This document shows, one piece after another, positions 1 through 7,754 of a stretch of DNA of 43,627 nucleotides. Below the pieces are notes generated by a model. It was not told the origin of the DNA. It saw nothing but the letters and a program-made list of their open reading frames with translations, and did no database searches. The stretch comes from Bacillota bacterium (GTDB lineage Bacteria > Bacillota > Bacilli > Alicyclobacillales > SLC66), in NCBI GenBank assembly GCA_021793015.1, contig JAJYTO010000005.1, forward strand, positions 1-43,627, written 5' to 3'. A program made the position numbers and the translations under genes. How positions within the stretch are numbered: position 1 is the first letter of the stretch; the number at the start of each line of letters is the position of its first letter.

Positions 1-40
1 GTGCAGACTTTATCACATGTCCCCTTGATCGCAGAGCGTT

Positions 41-841
41 TTACCCGCCGCGCACCCCCGCAATAACCAGCGGGACGTTCGCTTTTCGCATCGTGAGTTC
101 GACCGCTTGATCAATCCGGTCGTCTGTCACCACGGCGTCAAACTCAGCCAACGGTGAAACTTTGATCAGCCCGCGATGCATCATTTTTGAAGAATCGGCC
201 AAAAGATACCGCTTCTTGCTGTTGCGCAACATCAGTTGCTTCATATGCACTTCGTCCGGGTTATTGTCCATCAGGCCGGCATCCAAATCCACCGCCGTTC
301 CCGACACGAATACTTTGGTGAACGCAAATTGCATTACTGTATGTTCAGCCAGCGGACCAACGGTGGAAAAAGCTTCTCTCCGCAAATAACCCCCCGCAAA
401 AACCAACTCAACCGGAGATGACGCCAGTATGTTGGCTACCATAAAATTATTGGTGACCACTGTCACATCTCTCAGGTTCACCATGTGTTTCGCCAACTCC
501 ACAGCTGTCGTGCTCGCATCCAGCGCCACGTAATCCCCAGACTGAATAAACTGCATGGCTTCTTTTGCAATCACGCTTTTTTCTTCGACATTATGAGTCT
601 GGCGCACATCGACATCGTAGTCGCGAAGGATGCCGTCTCGAGCCACCACCCCCCCTTGAGTTCGAACCACAAGGCCTTTTGCTTCAAGTTCCGTCAAATC
701 CCGGCGGATCGTCATCGCTGACGTTCCAAAAAGAGCTGCCAGCTCCGTCACTCGAGCGGTCCCTTCTTTTTGGACAATGTCGTAGATTCTAACGAGACGC
801 TCTTTTGGCAGCAAGGCCGAAGACCCCAATCTAGTATTCAT
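41..841 (-). CDS. DeoR-family transcriptional repressor
   Basis: This 266-residue protein has the DeoR layout. An N-terminal winged helix-turn-helix lies around residues 13-65, with the recognition stretch TSAMTIRRDLTELEAKGLV. It is followed by a DeoR C-terminal sugar-phosphate sensor domain (about residues 80-250) containing DASTTAVELAKHM and VTNN motifs. The ATG at 841 is preceded on the minus strand by GGAGG at 4-nt spacing. The gene is divergent from the lsrF-like aldolase and rpe-like epimerase genes, and both promoter sides carry a similar 10-bp-period repeat (864-881 and 1036-1061). Known family members repress sugar catabolic genes and release DNA when a phosphorylated sugar binds. 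I infer that it represses itself and the aldolase operon. The specific ligand cannot be read from the sequence. Confidence 0.93.
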   Translation of the reverse strand: MNTRLGSSALLPKERLVRIYDIVQKEGTARVTELAALFGTSAMTIRRDLTELEAKGLVVRTQGGVVARDGILRDYDVDVRQTHNVEEKSVIAKEAMQFIQSGDYVALDASTTAVELAKHMVNLRDVTVVTNNFMVANILASSPVELVFAGGYLRREAFSTVGPLAEHTVMQFAFTKVFVSGTAVDLDAGLMDNNPDEVHMKQLMLRNSKKRYLLADSSKMMHRGLIKVSPLAEFDAVVTDDRIDQAVELTMRKANVPLVIAGVRGG

Positions 842-863
842 ACAACCTCCGCGAACGATAATA

Positions 864-881
864 TGTGTTCGTTTGTGTGCG
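864..881 (-). promoter_or_regulatory. Candidate DeoR operator (repressor side)
   Basis: Read on the minus strand, this site contains CGCACACAAACGAACACA, two near-copies of a CGmACAyAAA element at 10-bp period. It sits just upstream of the deoR-type start codon. The same element occurs at 1036-1061 in front of the divergent operon, so it is a likely autoregulatory operator. The function is inferred from position and repetition. Confidence 0.55.
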
Positions 882-997
882 ACTGACCTTAACTTTAGCA
901 GCAGGTCGACGCACTTGTCAATAGCCTAATTTTCAAGCTAGGGCAAAACCGGCCCTATAAGGAACTTGTTATGAAGAATCTTGCGACTCATAGACTC

Positions 998-1026
998 TTG
1001 ACACGGTCAGCCAGCATGATTATCAT
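998..1026 (+). promoter_or_regulatory. Sigma-A promoter of the aldolase operon
   Basis: TTGACA (998-1003) and TATCAT (1021-1026) are separated by exactly 17 bp. This is a perfect -35 and a 5-of-6 match at -10 for a housekeeping promoter. The predicted start near 1033 lies immediately upstream of the operator repeats at 1036-1061, a geometry suited to repression. The resulting leader before the aldolase start would be about 210 nt. Confidence 0.7.
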
Positions 1027-1035
1027 AGTTTTGAG

Positions 1036-1061
1036 AAACGAACATAAACGCACATAAACGA
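1036..1061 (+). promoter_or_regulatory. Candidate DeoR operator (aldolase side)
   Basis: ACG-AACATAA-ACG-CACATAA-ACG forms direct repeats at a 10-bp period, matching the reverse complement of 864-881. It lies just downstream of the -10 box, around the predicted transcription start, so bound repressor would block initiation or clearance. It is assigned to the adjacent DeoR protein by proximity and shared motif. Confidence 0.6.
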
Positions 1062-1244
1062 CCACCGCCCGGGACTGAGGTTGTGAGAGGACGGAGCGGC
1101 CATTGGGGGCTATTTGCGGCTACTGCAGTTCGTGTGCGGATGTTCGGGCCAGGAGCTGGCAAGCGCCGAACATCCTGCCGCCAGCATTCGAAACGCAGCA
1201 GACGTTGCCCAGGATGAACTCAGAATGAACGAGGAGGAGAGAGC

Positions 1245-2150
1245 ATGCCGGATATTGACGACGCATCGATTAGCAGATTTTATGAAAACGTTCCCTTTTC
1301 ACGAAAGGAGTTTTTTTTGAAAGGCAGCAGTTCCTATGACTGGGGCATGAAAAACCGTTTGGCGCGAATCTTCCGGCCGACAGACGGGCGCACCGTGATG
1401 TTGGCCATCGATCATGGATATTTTCAGGGACCCGTAAGGGGTTTGGAACGCGTTGACTTGAACATCGTGCCTCTGCTGCCCCAGGTCGATGCACTCATGC
1501 TGACCCGCGGAATGTTGCGGACCACCGTTCCGGCGGCGGCGCAGAATCCAATCGTGCTGCGCGCCAGCGGCGGTTCCAGCATCCTCAAAGAGCTTTCCAA
1601 TGAAGAAATCGCCGTTGCGATCGAGGATGCCGCGCGGCTCAACGTATCTGCCGTGGCCGTCCAGGTCTATGTCGGCGGCGAATACGAGAGCAAAACCATA
1701 CACAACTTAACCAAACTCGTCGACGCGGGGTTAAGATTTGGAATCCCGGTTTTGGGCGTCACGGCGGTGGGGCGCAATATGGAACGCGATGCGAAGTATT
1801 TCCGATTGGCGTGTCGGATTTGCGCCGAACTGGGGGCGCAATTTGTCAAGACGTACTATGTCCCTCAGGATTTCGGCACCGTGGCGGCCTCATGCCCAGT
1901 GCCCATCATCGTGGCGGGAGGCAAGAAGGTTGAGGAATTCGAAGCTCTGAAAACGGTGGAACGGGCCATGCAGGAAGGGGCGGCAGGGGTGGACATGGGG
2001 AGAAATGTATTTCAGTCGGAGAAGCCCCATGCCATGCTCGAAGCACTCAATCGCATCGTGCACGATGGATGGACCGCAGAGCAAGCGATGGAGCTTGTTC
2101 GTTCGAGTCCAGAAGGATCGCCGCCATCGACGCCCGCAGGAAACGACTAA
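1245..2150 (+). CDS. lsrF: LsrF-like class I aldolase / thiolase
   Basis: The 301-residue protein resembles E. coli LsrF (3-hydroxy-5-phosphonooxypentane-2,4-dione thiolase, the last step of phospho-AI-2 breakdown) and the wider DhnA/FbaB class I aldolase family, as recalled from family knowledge. Visible hallmarks are [11 protein letters not shown] (about residues 53-63), the Schiff-base lysine in VKTYYV (K202), VAGGKK, and the C-terminal phosphate-binding GVDMGRN. The start at 1245 has a GGAGG site directly upstream and gives an N-terminus similar to LsrF (the family's LKG...DWGM stretch is present). No lsrK, lsrR or lsr transporter is in the window. The partner is an rpe-like epimerase, so the true substrate may be another phosphorylated ketose. 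Confidence 0.85.
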   Translation: MPDIDDASISRFYENVPFSRKEFFLKGSSSYDWGMKNRLARIFRPTDGRTVMLAIDHGYFQGPVRGLERVDLNIVPLLPQVDALMLTRGMLRTTVPAAAQNPIVLRASGGSSILKELSNEEIAVAIEDAARLNVSAVAVQVYVGGEYESKTIHNLTKLVDAGLRFGIPVLGVTAVGRNMERDAKYFRLACRICAELGAQFVKTYYVPQDFGTVAASCPVPIIVAGGKKVEEFEALKTVERAMQEGAAGVDMGRNVFQSEKPHAMLEALNRIVHDGWTAEQAMELVRSSPEGSPPSTPAGND

Positions 2151-2248
2151 CACTGGATTGGTCGCAGATCCTCAAAGCCTGACGCGTAGTGGCATCGATC
2201 CAGGCATCGATCCGCAACATGAGAAAACGGCAGAAAGCGGGCAACTTC

Positions 2249-2914
2249 ATGAGTCGTGTACACATAGCCCCGTCGATATTGGCGGCAGACCTTGCACATC
2301 TTGCCGAAACCTGTACTCTCATCGACGGTTCAGCCGATCTCCTGCACTTGGACGTCATGGACGGGCGTTTCGCTCCCAATTTCACCATAGGTCCCGATAT
2401 CATTGCGGCCATAAGGCGAAGCACCTCTCTTCCTCTCGATGTCCATCTCATGGTGGAAGAGCCTGAACCATTTTTGCCGTTGTTTCGCGACGCCGGAGCA
2501 GATAGAATCGCTGTCCATTGGGAAGCGTGCGCGAATCCGGTGCAGACACTTGGCAAGATCCGAAAACTCGGCGCTTGGTCCGGGATCGCGTTGAAAGTGG
2601 ACACGTCAGTTGATGTTCTCGAAGATTTGTTGGATATTGTGGACTACATTGTCATCTTGAGCGTCGACCTGGAGCCAGGAAGGAAAACTTTTCGCCCCGT
2701 TGCATTTGAAAAAGTCAGGCGGGCGGCGGCCCTCCGGGGCAATCGATCCCGGCCCCTCATCGAGGTCGACGGAGGCATCAGCCTCGAAACCGCGGCACTC
2801 TTTAGAACCGCCGGCGGAGACATCCTGGTGGCAGGTTCCGCGGTCTTCGGGGCCGATGATCCCGTGGCCGCGATTCACATGCTCCGTGATTCGCAGGCAA
2901 AATCAGAGAAATGA
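2249..2914 (+). CDS. rpe: Ribulose-phosphate 3-epimerase family protein
   Basis: A TIM-barrel epimerase of about 221 residues. It shows IAPSILAADLAHL at the N-terminus, the metal and catalytic motif LHLDVMDGRFAPN, DVHLMVEEPE, the second catalytic aspartate in EVDGGIS, and the phosphate-binding AGSAVFG near the C-terminus. The ATG at 2249 puts the conserved N-terminus right at the start. Upstream in-frame starts at 2189 (GTG) and 2219 (ATG) lack a better ribosome site. It follows the aldolase by about 100 nt in the same orientation and is probably co-transcribed. It could be a pentose-phosphate Rpe paralogue or an allulose-6-phosphate (AlsE-type) epimerase; the sequence alone does not decide. 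Confidence 0.88.
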   Translation: MSRVHIAPSILAADLAHLAETCTLIDGSADLLHLDVMDGRFAPNFTIGPDIIAAIRRSTSLPLDVHLMVEEPEPFLPLFRDAGADRIAVHWEACANPVQTLGKIRKLGAWSGIALKVDTSVDVLEDLLDIVDYIVILSVDLEPGRKTFRPVAFEKVRRAAALRGNRSRPLIEVDGGISLETAALFRTAGGDILVAGSAVFGADDPVAAIHMLRDSQAKSEK

Positions 2915-3008
2915 TCAGCCGAATCGCGGTCGTGCCTGAGCCCTTCGCCCCGCCCGCAACCGCAGCGATTTTGTGAGGGTGTATATGTCGCATCCCTCTT
3001 GCAGTCTC

Positions 3009-4964
3009 TCAAATTTTTTTCAATTTCCGATAGAGTGTGTTGCGGCCAATGCCAAGCAGTTTTGCCGCCTGAGAGATGTTACCGTCCGTTTCCCTCATCG
3101 CGTCGAGCACTGCCTGGATCTCGATCTGCTGGAGCCGCTGCCGCTCGCCCTGAGCGTGTGGATGCAACGGCAAAGACCCGACAGACGACGGCATCGCCGT
3201 ATGGGCCTTCGTCATGCGAGCCGGGAAATGCTGAGCGCGCAGAGTGCTGTCCGGCGCGAGAAATGCCGCCTGGCGCAAAACCGTCTCCAGTTCGCGGACG
3301 TTTCCCGGCCAGTCATACTGTTGCAGCAGCCTGCGGGCGTCAGGAGAGAGCGTCAGTGGCTGTTTCTGAAGTTCGCCGCCAATCACTTCCAAAAAATGCG
3401 ACGTCAGATCCATCAGATCTGTGCGCGCCCGCAACGGCGGCAATGCAATCTGGATCCCTTGCAGGCGAAAGAACAGATCCTGGCGAAAATGACCCATCTG
3501 CGTTTCCTGCCACAAATCCTTGTGTGTCGCCCCGATGATCCGTATGTCCACGGAGACCGGTTTTGTGCCTCCCACCCGCACAAGCGCTCTTTCCTGAAGC
3601 ACCCGGAGCAGGGCTGTCTGCATATCGGGCGGCATTTCGGCAATTTCATCCAAAAAGAGCGTTCCTCCGTGCGCCAACTCGATTTTCCCCGGTTGTCCGG
3701 ATGCCTTGGCTCCAGTGAACGAACCCGGCTCATAACCGAAAAGCTCGCTCTCGAGCAGCGAGCTTGACACCGCGCCGCAGTTGATCGCCACAAACGGATG
3801 TGCCCCGCGCGGGCTGACGCGATGCATCGCCTGGCCGACCATCTCTTTGCCCGTTCCCGTTTCGCCGGTGATCAGCACATTGTAGCCAGACGTCGCCGCC
3901 CGGCGCGCCAACTGCAACGCCGCCCGGAAATGGGCGTCACTGGCGCGGATGTCAGAGAAGCAATATCTCGTCGACCAAGGGGACTGGGAAGCGCTGGGGC
4001 GGGGCCCGGTGGACGCGGGGACGCCGGAGCGGGATTCCCTTCTTGAATCTGCTCCCCGGGCGAACCCAACAACAAGATCGCGGCGATCCAAAAACACCTC
4101 GGCCTGCCACATTGCAGTTCTGCCTTCCGTACTGCGCGCGCCGAGACTCCGCAGCGACACTTTCTGAGCCAGCGACTGCGGGGCGCGCGCCAGCAACTGC
4201 TGGCAGCCTTCCAGCAGTTCCGGCAGCAACACGGGACGGCCGGGCCATTCCTGCATCCCCAAAGCCATTCGCGCCTCACGATTCGCGCCGACGAGAACGC
4301 CGTCCTCATCCACCGCCAGCAGCGCCTGATGGCCACCATGATCGCCTGTGTCCGCAGACAGCGATATGATGAGACGGCAGTCCACATCGCCGATGATCCT
4401 CCAGTCTTCAATATTCCGGGCAACAACGTCCACCATCGCCAGAAGGGACGGATGGTATTGCTCATGGTAGCCGCTGATATCCAGAACCGCCGTCAACATT
4501 CCCGTCCTGTCGAAAATGGGCGCCGCCGCACAGCACAAAAACTGATTCTGGACGCAGAAGTGTTCCTGACCGACGACCGCAACCGGTTTTTCCTCGACAA
4601 GCGCCGTGCCGATCGCGTTGGTCCCTTTCCGCTGCTCCGTCCAGCAGGCTCCTTTCATCAAATGGATCCTGTCCGCTGAGTCCAGAAAAACGGGGTCACC
4701 AATGCTTTCCAATATATAACCGCTCGTGTCCGCCACAATCACGGACGACTGGGTGTGCCGGATCCAAGTGTAGAGCCGCATCAGCGAAGGTTCCATCTGC
4801 TGGAGCAGCGTCTGCAACTCCTGTCTGTGATGACGCAGCGTGCCTGCGTCGAGCATGGCGGCGTCGCGGGCCTCCAACGGATCCACACCGTACGCGCTGC
4901 TGCGTTCCCACGACGCGTGCAGGTACGGCGCCTGCAGACAAGACCTCGTGAATTCCGCCTTCAA
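3009..4964 (-). CDS. acoR: Sigma-54-dependent activator, AcoR-like
   Basis: The protein (about 651-655 residues) has an N-terminal GAF-type sensor region (about residues 60-195), a second less conserved sensory stretch, and a central AAA+ domain. That domain has Walker A GETGTGKE (about 371-378), a GAFTGA-loop variant GSFTGA (about 418-423) and Walker B FLDEI. A C-terminal Fis-type helix-turn-helix reads NISQAAKLLGIGRNTLYRKL. The GSFTGA loop implies contact with sigma-54. The GTG at 4976 overlaps its own AGGGAGG ribosome site, so the TTG at 4964 is the likelier start. It is divergent from the aldehyde dehydrogenase gene, which has a perfect -24/-12 promoter, so activation of that operon by an aldehyde, alcohol or acetoin-type signal is the likely role. 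Confidence 0.92.
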   Translation of the reverse strand: MKAEFTRSCLQAPYLHASWERSSAYGVDPLEARDAAMLDAGTLRHHRQELQTLLQQMEPSLMRLYTWIRHTQSSVIVADTSGYILESIGDPVFLDSADRIHLMKGACWTEQRKGTNAIGTALVEEKPVAVVGQEHFCVQNQFLCCAAAPIFDRTGMLTAVLDISGYHEQYHPSLLAMVDVVARNIEDWRIIGDVDCRLIISLSADTGDHGGHQALLAVDEDGVLVGANREARMALGMQEWPGRPVLLPELLEGCQQLLARAPQSLAQKVSLRSLGARSTEGRTAMWQAEVFLDRRDLVVGFARGADSRRESRSGVPASTGPRPSASQSPWSTRYCFSDIRASDAHFRAALQLARRAATSGYNVLITGETGTGKEMVGQAMHRVSPRGAHPFVAINCGAVSSSLLESELFGYEPGSFTGAKASGQPGKIELAHGGTLFLDEIAEMPPDMQTALLRVLQERALVRVGGTKPVSVDIRIIGATHKDLWQETQMGHFRQDLFFRLQGIQIALPPLRARTDLMDLTSHFLEVIGGELQKQPLTLSPDARRLLQQYDWPGNVRELETVLRQAAFLAPDSTLRAQHFPARMTKAHTAMPSSVGSLPLHPHAQGERQRLQQIEIQAVLDAMRETDGNISQAAKLLGIGRNTLYRKLKKI

Positions 4965-5081
4965 TGATTCTGCCACCTCCCTCTGTCACTTCGCAAACGA
5001 GCGATGAGACCGATCCGGCAGGCGTTCGCACAAAACGCCGGATAATGCGTCGCGCAGGAATATTCGAGCAACTTCGTTTTT

Positions 5082-5185
5082 GGATCGGCGGATCGGCGGA
5101 TCGGCGGATCGGCGGATCGGCGGATCGGCGGATCGGCGGATCGGCGGATCGACGGATCGGCGGATCGACGCAACGGCGGATCGGC
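5082..5185. repeat. Tandem array of 8-bp units (GGATCGGC)x13
   Basis: Thirteen head-to-tail 8-bp units with consensus GGATCGGC. Ten are exact and three are variants, all towards the right end (GGATCGAC twice, GCAACGGC once). It lies between the AcoR-like gene and the sigma-54 promoter at 5313. Because 8 is not a multiple of 3, each strand reads open as an Arg/Ser/Asp/Pro or Gly/Ser/Asp repeat in several frames. Those frames show no codon or domain logic and I treat them as spurious. Slippage here would change the distance between upstream activator sites and the promoter. Confidence 0.95.
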
Positions 5186-5189
5186 GACA

Positions 5190-5202
5190 GCAGGGACCCT
5201 GC
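5190..5202. promoter_or_regulatory. Perfect inverted repeat, candidate activator site
   Basis: GCAGGG-A-CCCTGC is a perfect 6+1+6 palindrome right after the 8-bp array, about 110 bp upstream of the -24 element. Enhancer-type activators bind such dyads at this distance, so it is a candidate upstream activating sequence for the AcoR-like protein. No second copy is obvious. Confidence 0.35.
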
Positions 5203-5312
5203 CAAACGCGTCCGCAACAGACCGCGCCGTTATGGAACACCTGTAACGGTTTGGAGCACCCGCCGGCGCAACGGAAAAGAAGCAAACCTCGATCCGAAAG
5301 CGCTCTCATAGC

Positions 5313-5328
5313 TGGCACGAATATTGCG
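5313..5328 (+). promoter_or_regulatory. Sigma-54 promoter (-24/-12)
   Basis: TGGCAC-GAATA-TTGC matches the consensus TGGCAC-N5-TTGC exactly, with GG at 5314-5315 and GC at 5326-5327, ten bases apart. The predicted start is near 5339, about 80 nt before the aldehyde dehydrogenase start. It is flanked upstream by a gene for a sigma-54 activator in divergent orientation. Confidence 0.9.
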
Positions 5329-5416
5329 TATCTATGGATGCAAGGTCAGATACAAGGCCTATCAAGAGTGCAGAATTCATGATGCAAGACCATAATCCAT
5401 GAGGAGGAATGTGCGG

Positions 5417-6937
5417 ATGATTTATGAACAACCGGGACGGCCCGGCAGCAAGGTGACTTTCAAGCCGAGATACAACAATTATATCAACGGTGAGTGGACG
5501 GCGCCAGTCAGGGGAAACTACTTTGAAAACCCGTCTCCCGTCAACGGCAAGGTATTTTGCGAAGCTGCAAGATCGACGGCGGACGATATCGAACTGGCCA
5601 TCGACGCCGGACACAAGGCCAAAGGCGCGTGGGGACGGACTTCGGTGACACAGCGCGCGCTGATTCTCAACCGGATTGCCGACAGAATGGAAGAAAACCT
5701 CGAACTGTTGGCAGTCGCGGAGACTTGGGACAATGGGAAACCGATTCGCGAGACATTGGCGGCGGACATCCCGCTGGCCATCGATCACTTCCGCTATTTC
5801 GCAGGCGTCATTCGCGCCCAGGAGGGAAGTCTCAGCGAACTCAACGACGACACGGTGGCCTATCATTTTCATGAGCCGCTCGGCGTGGTGGGACAGATCA
5901 TTCCGTGGAATTTCCCTATTTTGATGGCGGTCTGGAAACTGGCGCCAGCGCTTGCCGCCGGCAACTGTGTGATCTTGAAACCCGCAGAACAAACGCCGGC
6001 GAGCATCATGGTGCTCATGGAACTGATCGGCGACCTGCTGCCGCCTGGCGTGGTCAATGTGGTCAATGGATTCGGCGTGGAGGCTGGCAAACCTCTCGCC
6101 AGCAACAAGCGTATCGCGAAAATCGCATTCACCGGCGAGACGACGACAGGCCGGCTGATCATGCAATATGCGTCCGAGAACATCATTCCCGTAAGCCTGG
6201 AACTCGGCGGCAAGTCGCCCAATGTGTTCTTCGCCGACGTATTTGCACAAAATGACGATTTCGCCGACAAAGCCCTGGAGGGTTTTACGATGTTTGCCCT
6301 CAACCAGGGCGAGGTCTGCACCTGCCCTTCGCGCGCATTGATCCAGAAGAGTTTCTACGACGACTTTCTCCAGCAGGCCATCGAGCGCACCCGCAAGGTG
6401 AAACAGGGAAATCCGCTTGATCAGTCAACCATGATCGGGGCGCAGGCCTCAACCGAACAGATGGAGAAAATACTCACCTACATCGACCTCGGAAAACAGG
6501 AGAAAGCCAATCTGCTGACTGGCGGGGAGCGCAATTCCCTTCCGGGCGATCTGGCGGACGGCTACTACATTCAGCCGACGGTTTTTGCGGGCAATAACAA
6601 GATGCGCATTTTCCAGGAGGAGATTTTCGGGCCGGTTCTTTCGGTCACCAGCTTCACCGACATGGAGGACGCGCTTGGCATCGCCAATGACACCCTCTAC
6701 GGACTCGGCGCCGGCGTCTGGACGCGGGACATGAATACGGCCTATCGCATGGGCCGGGGCATTCAGGCGGGGCGCGTGTGGACCAACTGCTACCACGATT
6801 ACCCTGCGCACGCGGCGTTTGGGGGATACAAGCAATCCGGCATCGGCAGGGAAACCCATAAGATGATGCTCGAACATTACCAACAGACGAAGAACTTGTT
6901 GGTCAGCTACAGCCCCAAGGCGCTCGGATTCTTCTAA
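5417..6937 (+). CDS. aldB: NAD(P)-dependent aldehyde dehydrogenase, AldB/AcoD type
   Basis: This 506-residue ALDH oxidises aldehydes (typically acetaldehyde in this subgroup) to carboxylic acids in the cytoplasm. The catalytic general base is in LELGGKSPN (E262) and the nucleophile in [13 protein letters not shown] (C301 or C303). The dinucleotide-site motif IPWNFP is present. The [11 protein letters not shown] wording and the length match the AldB/ExaC branch. I chose the ATG at 5417 because GGAGG (starting at 5401) lies in front of it; the in-frame ATG at 5399 overlaps that ribosome site. Expression is likely driven by the sigma-54 promoter at 5313. The gene is followed by a DUF779 gene, the usual companion. 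Confidence 0.95.
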   Translation: MIYEQPGRPGSKVTFKPRYNNYINGEWTAPVRGNYFENPSPVNGKVFCEAARSTADDIELAIDAGHKAKGAWGRTSVTQRALILNRIADRMEENLELLAVAETWDNGKPIRETLAADIPLAIDHFRYFAGVIRAQEGSLSELNDDTVAYHFHEPLGVVGQIIPWNFPILMAVWKLAPALAAGNCVILKPAEQTPASIMVLMELIGDLLPPGVVNVVNGFGVEAGKPLASNKRIAKIAFTGETTTGRLIMQYASENIIPVSLELGGKSPNVFFADVFAQNDDFADKALEGFTMFALNQGEVCTCPSRALIQKSFYDDFLQQAIERTRKVKQGNPLDQSTMIGAQASTEQMEKILTYIDLGKQEKANLLTGGERNSLPGDLADGYYIQPTVFAGNNKMRIFQEEIFGPVLSVTSFTDMEDALGIANDTLYGLGAGVWTRDMNTAYRMGRGIQAGRVWTNCYHDYPAHAAFGGYKQSGIGRETHKMMLEHYQQTKNLLVSYSPKALGFF

Positions 6938-7015
6938 ATCGGCGAGGTCCGAAGTAAAATCGGTGATGTCCGAAAAAATTCGACAACATCGGCCCAAAGG
7001 AGGCGACAGAGGAAG

Positions 7016-7384
7016 ATGGACACGCGCAAAGTCATCGCCACGGACAAGGCCCTCGCGTTGATAAACAAACTGCAGGGTCTGCATGGGCCCCTCATGTTCC
7101 ATCAGTCCGGCGGCTGTTGCGACGGCAGTGCGCCGATGTGCTATCCGGCGGGCGAGTTTCGAGTCGGGGGTCAGGACGTGCTGCTCGGTGAAATCGGCGA
7201 GTGCCAGTTTTACATCGGCGCCGCGCAGTACGAATACTGGAAACACACGCAACTGGTGATCGACGCGGTTCCAGGCCGCGGCGGCGGATTCTCTCTCGAC
7301 GCGTCAGAAGGGGTGCGCTTCATCACGAGATCGCGCCCGTTTACGGACGAAGAGTCCGCAGCCCTCTGGCCGCTGGAGTCTTAG
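7016..7384 (+). CDS. DUF779 protein, aldehyde dehydrogenase companion
   Basis: The 122-residue protein matches DUF779, a small family commonly encoded next to AldB-type aldehyde dehydrogenases, as recalled. Visible features are HQSGGCCDGSAPMCYP, rich in Cys and His and suggestive of metal or thiol chemistry, and a C-terminal GGGFSLDASEGVRF block. AAAGGAGG precedes the ATG. It lies 78 nt downstream of the dehydrogenase and is almost certainly in the same operon. Its biochemical role is not established. The 78-nt spacer holds an imperfect 20-nt direct repeat (ATCGGCGAGGTCCGAA / ATCGGTGATGTCCGAA). Confidence 0.9.
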   Translation: MDTRKVIATDKALALINKLQGLHGPLMFHQSGGCCDGSAPMCYPAGEFRVGGQDVLLGEIGECQFYIGAAQYEYWKHTQLVIDAVPGRGGGFSLDASEGVRFITRSRPFTDEESAALWPLES

Positions 7385-7390
7385 GATTTT

Positions 7391-7438
7391 CTGCGCAGTC
7401 CACGCCGTCTGCGTAGTCTACGCCGTTTGCACAGTTTG
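7391..7438. repeat. Degenerate 18-bp tandem repeat
   Basis: Two close 18-bp copies (starting CTGCGCAGTC and CTGCGTAGTC, each ending ACGCCGT) are followed by a third partial copy (TTGCACAGTTTGG). It lies directly behind the DUF779 stop and abuts the inverted repeat at 7441-7522. No function is assigned. Confidence 0.7.
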
Positions 7439-7440
7439 GA

Positions 7441-7522
7441 AGAACTCCCCTCTCGCAGTTGCTCCGCCGACCCGACCGCGCATGCCAGCCGGCCGTCGGG
7501 GTGAACCCGAGAGGGGAGTTCT
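7441..7522. repeat. Long inverted repeat, 15-bp perfect stem
   Basis: AGAACTCCCCTCTCG at 7441-7455 is repeated as its exact reverse complement at 7508-7522. The 52-nt interior contains a further CCGAC/GTCGG pairing. It could act as a transcript-end structure for the aldehyde operon, but no T-run follows. It may equally be a palindromic mobile-element remnant. Confidence 0.6.
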
Positions 7523-7754
7523 GTCTCCATGTCCATGTCCCTGTCCGTTTCCGCGCCGCCGCCCGACTGAGTACGATCACAGGCCAACCGGTCTTCATCA
7601 TGGTCGCGTTCCCGAAACCAACATGGCCTGACGGCCGCCGCCAACCATGGCAACTTGTCAGAAGGCAAGTTGCTGTATAAAAGATCATGTTCTCGAATCC
7701 GGCGCGTAATGTGCTACACTACAGTTACGATCCTGAGGGCGAGGTGAGCGCGAC

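Noticed and set aside
1114-1320. Leader peptide upstream of the aldolase
   Set aside because: The frame overlaps the aldolase start, lacks a ribosome site and has no regulatory codon runs.
5082-5185. CRISPR array
   Set aside because: Units are contiguous 8-mers without spacers; no cas genes anywhere in the window.
4961-5382. Several frames encoding SADPPIRR-type or GGSADRRI-type repeats
   Set aside because: They arise from translating the 8-bp array in all frames; no starts, no domains, and they overlap the AcoR-like gene or its promoter region.
5306-6250. 314-codon minus-strand frame over the aldehyde dehydrogenase
   Set aside because: Antisense to a clear ALDH, without ribosome site or motifs, and it covers the sigma-54 promoter.
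7441-7522. Rho-independent terminator
   Set aside because: The stem is strong but the loop is 52 nt and no T-run follows on either strand, so I list it as an inverted repeat.
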